Part shown: in pieces, positions 1 to 12,221 of the stretch
Layout of the letters: each line of letters begins with the position of its first letter
Numbering within the stretch: the first letter of the stretch is position 1
Source: Gelatoporia subvermispora B
Lineage: Eukaryota; Basidiomycota; Agaricomycetes; Polyporales; Gelatoporiaceae
Direction: 5' to 3'
NCBI GenBank assembly: GCA_000320605.2
Contig: KB445798.1
Coordinates: forward strand, 525,703 to 589,702
Length of the DNA stretch: 64,000 nucleotides
Translations under genes and position numbers: made by a program
The notes under the pieces: model-generated
What the model was told of the DNA's origin: nothing
Databases searched by the model: none
What the model saw: the letters and a program-made list of their open reading frames with translations, nothing else

Positions 1-908
1 CTGACTGCGCCCATAGCTATATCACTAAGACCTCGGGCACCCTCAGACACTCCATCAGACTCAGTGACTTCGATTTCCCACCTCTGAGCCTTCTGTACGT
101 CGGGCAAGTGGGTCTCTGAGCGCTGAGCGCTACAAGCCGGCCGAAGAAATTCACCCGCGGTATGAGACGAGCAGGCGCCCGCGAAACGGCTCTCTACGAT
201 CAGTGAACTATCGACGCCGGGCCTAAGAGCGGCCTCCCGACGCCTTCCTTTCTCTGCCGCCTGCCTGATCGTGCTTAGTTACATGTCAATATCCACATGA
301 GCGAATAGGGCTCATTCGACCCACCACATGGGATCTCACTGCCATCGTTTTCCAATCCACGGAGGAACTCAGGAAGTGTGTACCTTCGGCGTATCACTGT
401 CAGTATTATTTGGTCATGTATCAGAACGCCTCTGGCAGATGATATCTGAGAATGATCATGGAAGATGTTGAAGACCCCTAGCATCTCAGTCATTGGGTGA
501 CAGTGGGCATCATGCCGTTCATTATGATCTTTACGTGATATTACCTGAGTTGCACGGGCACCACCTCCGTCCGGGTGACCACTGATATCATCTCTGAAAA
601 TGAAAGGGTTGTTGCATGTTGGCTAAGGGTAGCTCTATTGTATTCTCCGATCGTCACGCTTTACGTGATTTATCCGTCGGGTGAGAATGTGTAAACTGTG
701 GAGGAGAATACGTTGACAGCCGCCATTCACGAAGCCTCCAGGACATCGGAGAGTGTCTTCCGGCATGCCTTGCGGCTATGGCTTGGTAACGTGCGAAGTG
801 TGGGTACATTGTTCCATTGATTGAGCTTAATCCGCCCTTCATTAAAAGGTGTACACGTATATCCCACACCGCACTCATATCCGCCTTTCTTCACCTCAAC
901 CGTTCACG
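1..908. other. intergenic, no gene recognised
   Basis: Only short open frames without homology-like motifs are seen on either strand. The last part is presumably the 5' flank of the adenylate-forming reductase. No repeat, tRNA or transposon signature was found. Confidence 0.5.
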
Positions 909-3900
909 ATGCTCACATCTGCGTTACTGCCAGATTGCTTCGCTTTGCAGTGTACGGAACGTCCTGATGATATTTTATACCACGTCGTCCATGTTCCCAC
1001 CAACGGTCTTGACCTCAACATCGTCTCCAAGAGTAAGGGAGAATTTCTTCGCGATTCTCAACAAGCTGCTGGATATCTGCGGATGACCGGAACGGAGCGA
1101 AGGAACCCAGGAGAGCCAGTCCGAGCTGTCTCTATCATCATGCGTCATGGTTACGCGTGCCTCACTATGTTTGTCGCCGCATCTCTGAATCGCTTGGCGG
1201 TGAGTTGAGACGAATTGATGTCTGCGGTGCCATGATTCTTAAGATCTGCCTGCCTAGCCGGTGCTCATTTCGTCTCATAACACTGCCGAGATGATATCAG
1301 TCCTCGTACATGATTCAAATTCCACGGCAATCATAGTGGACAGCGAGCATATGGAATTGGCATCGCAAATCAAACAGCAACTGCCTTTAATCCATGTGAT
1401 TCACTTTGAACAGCTTAGCTCTCTCGGAAGCCTTGCGGCTGAGGACTTCAAGCCGTTTGTAGCACTTACAGAAGAGGAGTACCTGTCCGAGAAAGATACC
1501 CCCTGCTACTACATGCACACGTCCGGGTCGACGGGTAGGTACCTATCTGGTTGACTTCGAGTCATATTGGCTGAACCATGATTAGGTCATCCTAAACTCA
1601 TTCCGGAAATTCACAGTTGCTGGTGGGATAAGGTCCATCGCTACACGGCCCCCAATCCAGGTCGTCCGACGATAGTTATGGCACACATTCAGCATGTGCG
1701 TGACTATGATAACATTGGACGAATTGATGGTGACATAACGTCTAGACACAAGGAGTTTTGCGTTTTTTGGCATTACCTTGGGTGTCCCGCGACATTCCGG
1801 TGCTTGTTGAGTCCAAGCGTCCGTTTAATAGCGAGTTACTTTGCCGTCTGTTCGAGCACTTCCCCGGAGCTACATGCGCAAGCCCTCCATCTATTCTCGA
1901 AGAGATTTGTAACGGGGGCCCGAAGTTGATCGAAAGTCTCGCGTCTGCGTATCGCGTGCTATTTGCTGGTGCGCCGTTGTCGCCTGTAGCTGGCGACAAC
2001 TTGGTACGCGGAGGCGTCCGGTTGATGACAGCATTCGGAAGGTGAAGACACGTATCATCATGCCATATACCGCGTTCTTACTCAAGAGATCATGTGTAGC
2101 ACCGAAACAGGGCAACTGACAGTCCTCGACGTCGCATCCGATGACCCATTCGACTGGCAGTACATGAGATTACTCGATGAGGACCAAATTTGTATGGTTC
2201 CCATCCCGGATTCAGATGGCCTGTGTCAGCTTGTCGTCAAAGTGTGTGGTTATAACAATCATTATGCGGCTTTTATTGACATGTGCTAGCCTGGACGCTT
2301 CGTGTCGGCGGACTTGGTAAACTTCTCCAACCCTCCGGGCTACTTCTCTGGCGATCTTTTCAAACGTCATCCAACGAAGTTAGGCTAGTCTTACTTCATT
2401 GTACTTGGTGAGTGATTGTACTGAAACCCTTTGCCCATGCTAGCTTTGTGGAAACACATGGGACGGCGTGGCTCGGTGGTGAGTCGTGTATATTCTCCGT
2501 GTGGTGCACGCCCTCATTATCAATTACCAGACTGTGCTCAGCAACGGAAAGAAAACAGATAATCAGCAAATTCGTGAGTAGTGTCAAATATCAAACGTTT
2601 TATTCCTCATGGGTTCGTGAGTAAGGCTCTCTTTTAACACAAGACTCGATGATACGAGAAATTGTTGTCTTCGGAGAAGGCCGTGCTCAAAATGGAGTGA
2701 TTGTTTGGCTAGCTGCTACTTTCTCTGACCCTGGAACTGCCCTCGCCTCTATCTGGTCCTTGATCGACAGAGCGAATGGTTCGCTACCTCAACATTCGCG
2801 GATCGTAAAGGAGCTCGTTATCGTTGCCGCTTCTGCGAAGCCTTTCGTACTGTCCGACAAAGGCACCGTGCGGGAATATCAAACTTTGCGTCTCTATGAG
2901 CAGGAAATCGAGAACGCATATACGGAATTCGAGCGGGGTTCCATCAGCGGGACTCTACCTCTTCCTGGGGATGAAGTCGGTATTTTGACGTACATTCGGG
3001 ATACCGTGGAGCAACTCTTAGGAAAGAAGATCACCGATACCACGAACTTCTTCGATTCGGGTGAGTGGTTTCTGTATTTCTCTGTCGAGCACGCTCAGAA
3101 GACACATCGCTCAGGCATGGATTCACTGATTGCGACAAGCTGTCGCTCTCGCATCATCCCTCTGGCACAGCTTCGGGGCTGGACTACGTTACCGAGGAAT
3201 GTTTTGTATCACTACCCGACTATCTGCACTCTACATCATCACATCATAGGGAGCGGCACCTCAAGCGAGAGTATTGCAGAGCAAATGAACGTTCACAACC
3301 TCGTGTCCAACCTTACAAACTCATGGAGTCTCCTGAAAGTCCCCAACAAACGGCTTACTGCGACGAGTTCGGACGACCCCTGGGTTATTTTGTTGACCGG
3401 TGCCAGGGGCGCTCTCGGACGTCAGCTCTTACCACTCTTCGTGGCATCGCAGCGGGTCTACAATGTATATTGTTTGGACCGTCGCTTGGACCCCTCGCAT
3501 GCTGCGACCCGTCAGAGACTGCCCAGTGATCACTCCTTGCCATCGGAGAAGGTCAAGCGCTGGGAGATGGATGTTTCGAAACCGACCCTCGGGCTACAGG
3601 ACGAGGAAATACATCTAGTACGTCAATTGTCTGCTCATGGGACGATTGATTTAGCTCACGGACCGTTTTTGGCACTTTCCATATCAGATCCAAAACAACG
3701 TCACTCATATTGTACACTGTGCATGGGAGGTTAACTTCAACCACCCGCTGGGGCGATTTGTGGATACGCACATCAAGGGCATCCAAACGCTTGTCGAGAT
3801 CGCCATGTCGACACAACGTGAAGTGGTCCCTCGACTGATTTTCATCTCCTCCATCGCTGGAGTGCTCAATCATGCTGATTCACGAGCGATCGAGGAGCGC

Positions 3901-4615
3901 TGCTATTACGATCCAGAGGTTTCTGCCGACTACGGCTACGGACAGTCCAAGTACGTTGCTGAGCGCCTTCTAGCGCATGCGTCGGAAAAGACAGGACTAC
4001 CTGTGACCATCATTCGAGCCGGGCAGCTGTCCGGCTGCACTACGACAGGCGAATGGAACGAGAACGAGGTATACCCGATCTTTTTCCGGTCGTGCCATCT
4101 ACTTCGACGTATTCCCAATACGATCCCAGTGAGCAAAGTCTCCTATCCCAATTGCAAACAGCTGACATAAATATTAGAATGCTCGTTGGGTACCCATTGA
4201 CCTAGCGGCGCAAGCTATCTTTGAGATTGTCCAGCACGACACAACCTCCGGCGCGCCGCTGACGGTGCGACATATTGACAGTGCATACAGCTGCGAAGGA
4301 ACTCGTTTACTTCACTGGCTTGTTCAGGCATCTGGCGGTACGGTGGAAACGATACCCCTTGCATCATGGATACAAGCGGTACAGGAGGCTAAGGAAGATA
4401 TACCCGCCAAGCGACTTCTCCAGGTGTTTGACGGGTGGGAGTCTGATGCACGCTGGAGTACTACTAAATCTCTCTCAGTGGAGAACACGCGAGGGGTCTC
4501 TGATGTGGCGGGCGGAATTCCACTTACATACGGGCTAGTATCGCTATACTGGCGTTATGCTACTCGGCATCTGACCGCGTTTGAGTCGAACGCAGTGGTG
4601 CCCGATGGCAATTGA
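909..4615 (+). pseudogene. NRPS-like adenylate-forming reductase (A-T-R), with an in-frame stop
   Basis: Enzymes of this fungal family activate a carboxylic acid as an adenylate, load it on a carrier domain and release it as aldehyde or alcohol with NADPH. All three domains are visible. The adenylation domain has the A3 core TSGSTG, split by an intron after 1530 and continuing HPKLIP, and FGSTETG formed across intron 2042-2099. The carrier domain has GMDSL with the phosphopantetheine Ser, formed across the intron from about 3061. The reductase has the NADP loop LTGARGALG near 3400 and a short-chain-dehydrogenase YGQSK motif near 3940. Intron 1200-1257 joins LNRLA to PVLISS. After KRHPTKLG, TAG 2386-2388 lies in frame and I found no intron that removes it, although homologous sequence resumes (QTVLSNGKKT, near 2530). 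The gene is therefore probably inactivated, unless splicing differs or a base is wrong. ATG 909 is a tentative start. It resembles the alpha-aminoadipate reductase-like class but has no substrate assignment. Confidence 0.82.
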
Positions 4616-5946
4616 TACCTTGCGCAGGGCGTGATCAGAAGTACCTACTATTTCTCACCTCAGATGTATTATTTGTACTGTTATATCGATGTTCCTGGGA
4701 ACGAATTCAGCAGGTCTCGGGAAGACAAATAGCGTTGTAACCTCCGCAGCACCTATTATGATAGATGATGTAAGCGAATACGAGGGATGACCTAGTCCCT
4801 TTAAACGTGTGGACTATATGTGCTCCGTTATCATCCGCGGTTGGTTGCCTGAGGAAACATCCTCCGTGCTTGTCGTGGCGCTCGAATTAGTGGTAGATAT
4901 CGAGTCTTCTCGACATCGATGTTTCATTGGTCCTCTGCTGCCTGTATGTGTGCGCATTTCAGCCCCTGTCGCAAAAGAGCCTGAACACAAGCCTATATGC
5001 TGCCCACTGTGGTGACAGTACCTTTCTGGATGTCTGGGGAGCTCATTGATTTCCTGAAGCCTAATGCTACTTACACCGCAAAGGCAGGGACCTCTTTGGC
5101 CGACCGGAACACGATAGAGTTAAAATCGCAATGCAAACGGCCACGAGCCGACTGTGGAAGATATGCTGCATGTGACCCTGAGAGGATTGCGATACTTCAG
5201 CCTGTGAATCTCAATACTGGCAGTCGCTATGAAACCTATCGTGCTAGGGGCCACGGAAGGCAGGTGATTTTCGGGCCGAATACACCATTCGCGTTTAGTC
5301 CGAATGTAGTACGTGATGCGTGTGATGTTTGTTCACAGGTCAGCCCGGACGGGCAATGTTATGTATCCAGCGGTTGCAAGAATTGTAAGCATCTCGCACG
5401 CGTAGTTCTGAGGGGCGATATGGCCACAGTCAGTTTATCATTATCTTGCATGCCTGGATGAGGCTCACTGTCTGATATGTGATCAAGGTCAGGCCTGCGT
5501 AGAACGTTTATAATCCGCTCTCTTTCTATTCGCTCATACAGTATTCCGCGGTAGCTGCACTCCCAAGCTGCATCACGAAAGGCCACATTGACTTCAATGC
5601 CTATCGACAGCATGCGGAGGGTTACCGTCGTCTTTACTGCCTTGCCGCACGTTCCGCACGGAATCGTTCCCCCCCAAGTGCGTTTAGAAGTGCTCTGGTC
5701 CGAAGCGAGAGCCTGCCATGCGACACGTGACGTCGGGTATGCTCGAAGAGCTGAAACGGATGAACATTGCATGAACCGATTTACGCGTCCTTGCGAGGTA
5801 CAGCTACAGGCCACATGAAATATAACTGGCAGGCGTAGAGAGAATCAAGTCCACAAAACGTTCAACTCGGGAGAAATTGAAGAAATGAGCATACAAAGGG
5901 GGGATCCAGGGGACACATAGGGGCGCAAAAGGTCAATATATGATGC
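4616..5946. other. intergenic with a dispersed repeat fragment
   Basis: Open frames here (for example 4997-5461) show no domain and look incidental. The stretch 5252-5322 recurs at the other end of the window and is listed separately. Confidence 0.5.
5252..5322 (+). repeat. dispersed repeat, copy 1 (partner at 62453-62522)
   Basis: This stretch starts CACGGAAGGCAGGT and runs to TGATGCGTG. It aligns with 62453-62522 at about 58 of 71 positions with a single gap. Many of the differences are C/T or G/A transitions, as expected for an old repeat copy. No coding function is evident. Confidence 0.7.
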
Positions 5947-8405
5947 TCAAGAATGTAGGCGAGGCGCAAACTTGGACTTTGCCCTCAGCTTCGTGCCATA
6001 CCTGCAGCAGAGAAGTATCAATGACAAGCTCGAGAAGAGTGGAGACAACACACTTGTAGAGGACAAAAGGGATTGGCATCATCAGTAAGGCGACACATCC
6101 CAGAATTGTAGATGCCCAGCGAGGGTTAAGTGCGCTGTACATCCTGGGAGCAAAGAGCTAAGCCAATGCGAGAGGCACAAAGGTTCAGACCATGGCATAT
6201 ATCACCAATCAGAGTCATACCGGTAAACCGCCTGCTGCAGCGCTTCGTACGACGGTATTAGCAGCAAGGGCGGATGCCGCAGCAAACAGGTAGACGTCTG
6301 CACACTATGAGCGGGGAAAGCAGTGACGCCTATAGCGTGGTACTTGCCAACGGTGTAGTTAATGAGCGACAGCTACGCCTGATGTCAAAGTGTGATTATG
6401 AGAGCTCTCCAATATATCGACTCACAAAGAGGAGTATGGAGGAGAATCCGAGGAAAAAAGCACCAGACAATGGTCCCCAAACTGTGAGACTGGGAAATGA
6501 TGTCCATCTGTAGCATCATATCAATGTCAGAAATATTCTAGGGTCAGTTCGGGACCGTGACCACTCACCCAAACCAGAAGAAAGCAATGGCATAGAGAGG
6601 GGACGTCCACATGGCCATCTCGAGACGAACCTCTGGAGGCACGTGATGCGGCTTGTACTGTCGGACTGCAGCTTCATAGCGCGGATTGAACACGATAAGG
6701 TACTAAAACGAGTGGAGAACGGATCAGCAATGATCCGGCTGTGCTCAACGTCGGGCCTACAACAAAACTAGCAGACACGCAGCCAGCAACTACCGGAAGA
6801 TATGTCAAACCCAGGGTACCTGATGGAAGAGTCATGATTGTGAACAATGAACACCTCTGAAGGGGTAAATGATTTACCTGGATTGAATCCATGCTCTCCC
6901 TGATAAACGCTCGGAAATGCTTCAAATACCATGTACATAGTTCCGTAGATGAACTAAACGGTGTCTTGGTACGTGGTCACCATATACGAGAGTGAACATC
7001 ACTTACGCTTGTGTACACTGTCGTTGCAGCTAACATTGGCTCCTGAAATAACATTTTGAACGGTCTCAGCAGAGTCTGTTTGATGCGGTCGGTGAATGCT
7101 ACGAGTTGATTAGTCTCCATGGGTGCGTAATAGCGATGGTCGCCCGTCTCCACACGCATCTTCCGTGCTTTCTGTGAAAGCAGAATGGGGCTACAAATTA
7201 TAAGCATCACTTTCATGATCATTGCGACGTTTCAACTTACAGGTAGGTCTCTGGCAGAGAAACAATGACAAGCGCAATGCAGACGCCGTTCTGTACATCT
7301 CAGTAGTATAAGTACGCTATGCTCGGTACATCTAAATGTCGACTTGCGAAGATCGTCAAGACCCAGAAGGTCCATCGCCAGGAGATGCCAGAGACGGAAA
7401 TGTAGCCGCCAACAAGAGGTCCCCTGATTTGTTACCATTATCTCCAGCGCAAAGCACATATTGTGAGATGACTCACAGAGCGGATCCTATGAAAGGCGCA
7501 TTCGCGAAGAGAATGTTTGCCTTTCCTCTCGTACTTGCGTCCCAGCTAACCACAACTGTGAGTAGGGTTATAAGACCATGATTTTTGAACCGCGTACATG
7601 TCTGAGATGATCGCTCTATTATAGAAAGGACAAGATGGAACGTTGTTAACAAGTCAGCGAGATGGGGAATGAGGCATACCCGCTGTTGGTGAAGGGAGCT
7701 GCCGCAAATATGCCAGCTAACAGGCGGAAAATAATGATTGAGGCCCGGTTCTGAGCGAGAGCACATCCTATTTGAAAGCACTGCAATGCATCAGATGAGC
7801 AACATTGACAACTGATGTTATAAGTAATGAACTTACCGTATATATAGGCAACGTGGAGAGAAAGACGGGTCGTCGGCCATACTGTGTCTGGTCAGCTAAC
7901 AAGACGCCCATTGCACGGTGATAGCACACCTGCTCAGACAAGGGCCCCCACAGCAGCGGACCCACGCAGTATCCAGTCACAAACAATGAGATACATAGGA
8001 CGACCAACTCTTCGGACATGGCGAATTGAAGAGCTAGGTTCGAGGCGAGTCCAGCAGGCGCGGAGGACGCCACTCCTCTGTCGGAGATCATGATGGGATT
8101 TGAGATCCTCAACGATGAGACAATGAGCAAATGAACTTACGCATTGAACGCAATAAGGCTGGCAATGGTTGTCAAATACCACCTCTTGCGGCGGGACCAG
8201 TTCTAGCAAAGAAACAGAGACCATCTCCATGAGCTTGCGCGGCAAGGCGAGCGACGCTGTAGAGTAGACATAGCTAACGTACCTTGGGGTCGTCCGGGTC
8301 CTCAGGTCCGAATTCAACAAGGAACATCTTCAACTCTTCCTCTGACAGTGCTTGCTTGGCATCGTCGGTATCTTGAGGAATACTCTGTTTTTCAGGTTGC
8401 AGCAT
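5947..8405 (-). CDS. MFS transporter, DHA1 (drug:H+ antiporter, polyamine/multidrug type)
   Basis: This is a twelve-helix plasma-membrane antiporter of the fungal DHA1 family, which exports drugs, toxins or polyamines. It starts at ATG 8405-8403 (MLQPEKQSIP). The acidic N-terminus leads into PEDPDDPK, joined by an intron to NWSRRKRWYLTT, the classic start of this family. Then come SAPAG, YCVGPLLWGPLSEQ and YGRRPVFL (family motif between helices 2 and 3), CALAQNRASIIIFR, AAAPFTNSG, TRGKA, GPLVGGYISVSGISWRWTF, LPETY, and FIYGTMYMVFEAFPSVY. The C-terminal part carries FNPRYEAAVRQYKPHHVPPE, GLPV and MYSALNPRWASTIL. The last intron joins LYK to YGTKLRAKSKFAPRLHS before TGA at 5949-5947. Roughly a dozen short introns are needed; every joined segment stays in frame, so the gene looks intact. 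The substrate cannot be inferred from sequence. Confidence 0.93.
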
Positions 8406-9275
8406 AATCGACACGGTGGATGTTCACCGAGACTTAGTTATCAAGTCAGCCTTCAAAAGCAGGAAGTAAAAGCCGAAAGTTTCGGGCGGACGTCGACGGA
8501 AACATGCGAGGGATAAGAGGTATAATAGAAGCCAAGAGAAGTATTCATATCCAACGCGGAGGTCGCGTGCCGCAATTGAACCGCGGTCTCCGTTCTCGAA
8601 CGTTTCTGCTGTTCCTCTTGGTTGCTTCCATGTTGCGCCAGTGGAGCTGCATCAGATGGATAGGTGGTCGTCGGATGCAGTTGAGACTTGGAATTCTGGA
8701 GACGCCACGAAGCGGCCTGGATCATATGGGGCACTGGAGCGCAAGGCGCCCGGCATATGATTAGATTGCCGGCTTGAACCCCTATCCTATCCCTGCCGGA
8801 ATGCCGGACTCTGTGCACAGCAGGGTAACACGTATCCGGAGAAACTACTCTCGGCGGCAGAGCCTGAGCGGCTTCGAGTCTTCGACAGAATTCTGATGAA
8901 ATTGGCTCTGAATGGACATTCCCTATTGGCATCCAGGTGCTAGTTATGAGCTACAGTTTGAGCCCCCATTTTTCTTCGTTGATTGTCCGTGAGGTCAATG
9001 CCTTACAGTGGATGATACAGCTGTCCGTATACTACGTGGAGAGTGTACTGATACTGCACGAATAATGTCAAGGTCCCCGGGACAGAAGCAAGGTGGGGCT
9101 GCTGTTGGAACTATAGGGAAGTTCGTATGATAGAATCTGGGATTTGTACCGTATCATGGTCAGCAAAGAAGGAAAGAGCTTCGAGCTCCTGGCGGCCGAA
9201 CGGAAGACCCTGGGTTCTGGGCCCTCGCATCTTGTGCTACGTGCGCATCTTGCCATGGTGAGATCCGATCGTCAG

Positions 9276-9351
9276 GAGCTCCACTTGTTCCTCGGAAAAT
9301 GCCCGGGAGGCAGAACTCCCGCAGTGCAACTAAGTGACAGTAAATAAACTC
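9276..9351 (+). repeat. partial, diverged relative of the 10123-10257 element
   Basis: It begins GAGCTCCACTTG, like 10169 onward, and ends CAACTAAGTGACAGTAAATAA, a degenerate form of the right terminal repeat CACCTAGGTGCCAGCAAATAA. The left terminal repeat is not recognisable, so this is a decayed or truncated copy. Confidence 0.6.
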
Positions 9352-10122
9352 TTGAGATGTACCCGTCATATCAGGGTTCCTCGGGTCCCTATGTACTGGT
9401 GTTGTACGCAAGCGCTGGCGACGGACGGCGGTGATCGGCGAAGTTTCTGCTGCGGCGAAGTATGCAACTACGAAACCTTTTCGATTTATCGCGGTCGCCC
9501 TTAGAAGCACAATCATGTTCCACCGGATGATATCTGTCCAGGTATCTGTGCAGGCCAGCCAGCCAATGAAAGAGAAAGCATCGCTGTGCGCAGTCCATGT
9601 CACGTATCACGACAAACGTAAGCTGCGATCCAACGTCGCCGTGAGATGATGTAAATATTTACTGTCCGAGCCTCCCAGGAGACACGCAACATGCGGAATG
9701 TGGCGGTCTGTGGCCGATAGCAGCTCCTCACCGGCTATGTCATTAGTAGCCGGTGTATTCAAGGAGGTGGGCTGTTTCACACGGACCTTTTGAGCGCCAG
9801 GCTCGATAACAAGGTTCGTGATCCTAGCTCCGCGGCATCTTTCGGACACTGTATGATCTCAAGTGCAGATCAAATTGAACACAGTATCCCAGCGCCGAGA
9901 TGTGGAAGCAGGTGATACACGTTCGTGAGCCAAATAAACACGAGGCTGTAAGACCGAACAATCCAGTAGACGCCCGGTATCGGGATGAGCCGAGCTGGAG
10001 GAAATGACCCATGGACATAAGCAGATCGCCACCTGGGACATCGTCTCTGGCATTCTTGGAATAGTCTCCATGTCCCATAACGCCGTAATTAATCTTCTCC
10101 TGTTGGTTCGACATGTCCCAAT

Positions 10123-10257
10123 AGAGATTATTTGCTGGCACCTAGGTGCCAGTTCTGAATTACCAATTGAGCTCCACTTGTCTCTCGGCAAAAGTGCGGG
10201 AGGTGGCGCGCTTGGGGTTCAGAAAATCGCTCACCTAGGTGCCAGCAAATAAGCTCT
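10123..10257. mobile_element. 135-bp MITE-like element with 26-bp terminal inverted repeats
   Basis: The left end (10123-10148) and right end (10232-10257) are inverted copies, 26 bp with one mismatch. The inner 20 bases TTATTTGCTGGCACCTAGGT are perfect. The terminal repeat contains its own palindrome CACCTAGGTG. No coding capacity is present. A target-site duplication is not obvious outside the repeats. The superfamily is unassigned. Confidence 0.75.
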
Positions 10258-12221
10258 AATCTCGAGGCGGCGATGCTCCCATCGGACACGGATAACATCA
10301 TCTGGTTGCATCGAGGGCTTCATTCCATATTCTATCACTGACGTCCCGGTAGGTTTGGACCCTAGCTGATGTCTCGGCATGCGCGACTCTGTGTCACCGC
10401 TCCCGAGTTCCACAGACTGCCATTTGTTCTAAGTTGTCTTCCGGTCGAGGTACATGCCGGCTCTTGTGATTCTTCTGAGACCATGTGAGACGCATCTTCT
10501 CCATTAGAGGTCCTCGAGGAGCCAGGTTGCAGAGCATGAAGATTCAAACACTACGAGGAAAAATAACGAACTATGGAAGTTACATAATCTTGACGCGAAG
10601 TTATCTCAAATCATTATCAGAATGGCTTCTGGTTGTGAAACATGCAGCTCTTCGCAGTAACGCTGGTCTGAAATCATGGGGCGAATTCAATATCGTGAAA
10701 TTTTCGGCCTCATGTTTGTACAACACTGAATGATAGAGAGATCAGTAGGGACACCCCAAGGGCAGCGCTGGGATTTCGGACGTACCTTCATATTCCCAAC
10801 TATGAACATTGGCGAGCACTGCTGCGACTACTATCCAGTGAGCATCCCCTGGCAGTACAAATACTGCGTGCGGCGGGGGGTCCCGGACAGACAGAACGTG
10901 TCGCCTCTATCTCACGGTTAATGTGGCGGAGGATGAAGTCCATGTGCTCCTAGTGCGTGTCGGGAATTTGGAGCTGTGTGAGTTGTGCGACAGCTTCAGG
11001 GCGGGAAATGCAGCTCAGCGCGAGGATAGGACCGAGTCGCAAGTGACGCGCAGTAAAACAGGCTTCCATGCATTGCTTGTAGACAAGAGCACGGCGAGCG
11101 AATTGGTGCGGTTTGTGCACGAGATCCCCAAGCTGTGTGAGATCGTGCGCCCTGCGACATGATGATTAATAGTGTGCGTAACATCGCCCTGGCAAGTGTT
11201 GCACCTGGCAGCCTATGGGACAGCATAGCACGCGGCCACGTTCTAGACGTTGGTATGTTTCGTTCAGATGTGAGGAGGATTGCGCTTGATTCCTCCCCAG
11301 TGCTTGCGCTGGCCAGGTGCATGGGGGCCCGCGGGGTACATGCCACACCCTGGCTCAGCTGCTCAGTGAGCGCGCTGCGCGATCTACGTGATGGTGTCGG
11401 GTGAGTTACAACAGTTTGTAGGAAACTGCGACTGATTACAGACGCGACGAACCATAGCGTTTTTCGCACTAGGTTCCTTAAGACGTCGCGTGTGGGTATA
11501 GCCCATCGCCTGCCCCCACAACCGCCAGGTTGAGCGGACGGGCCGGAGCGTTGATATATAGTGTGGTGCACTCAGCAGGCGGCGGAGTGTGTGACGATTG
11601 GTCGTGGATGTGGTGCACGATTAAGGTTGTCTAAGTAGGAGGTCGGGATGGCGGTAGCATAGCGCGTGTGACTGTGGCGTGGCGCGGTCGTCATCAAATA
11701 CAAAACTCCTTCTCCTCCTCCTCCCTGGCCATGAGTCTTGGTCATCTCGATGCTCTCTGGCTCTACTTTGTCAATTAACAGAAAGCGGTCTCGCGAGGCT
11801 TCACACTATTTGGACTCTCTCAACTATCCAGTGGTGGAAGATTGCCGTACATAGTGGGCCCTGCCGCGCGGGGCGTTTAGCGTGAAATACTGGCGATGAT
11901 GACTACAAGCCGGTTTGTCGTTGCACTGGAGTCTCGCGGACCGCCCGACGGCATGACCACAAACCACCATGAGCACAAGTCATTCTCGGACTGATTCTTC
12001 CTACTCCGGGCTTGCCGTGCAATCCCGCACGCAGCCCTGCTCTTACCTCTTGGCTGCATCTGCTCTGTCGCTGCCTGTCACAGTTTCAACGTCTATGATC
12101 CATCACTAGACCGCCGGAAATCGCACGACTGACCGACGAAACGTGGGCTACAAGAGATAAAGTCGCAGCCTGGAAGTCATCCGTTAGACGATTCTCCTTA
12201 GCTTGCATCTTGCCGCTCGGA

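Larger units (their letters stand above)
8406..12221. other. gene-poor stretch (3.8 kb)
   Basis: No recognisable gene was found. Open frames up to 191 codons occur (for example 10996-11571 minus) but are arginine/serine/cysteine-rich, lack domains and have no plausible splice partners. The only structure I can support is the inverted-repeat element at 10123-10257 and its partial relative at 9276-9351. Confidence 0.5.

Noticed and set aside
909..8405. Reductase plus MFS transporter as part of the GMC-P450-UbiA cluster
   Set aside because: They are separated by about 47 kb of transporters, housekeeping-type genes and transposons; no shared signal links them.
10996..11571. 191-codon minus-strand frame
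   Set aside because: No domain, low-quality composition and no splice partners; not distinguishable from chance.
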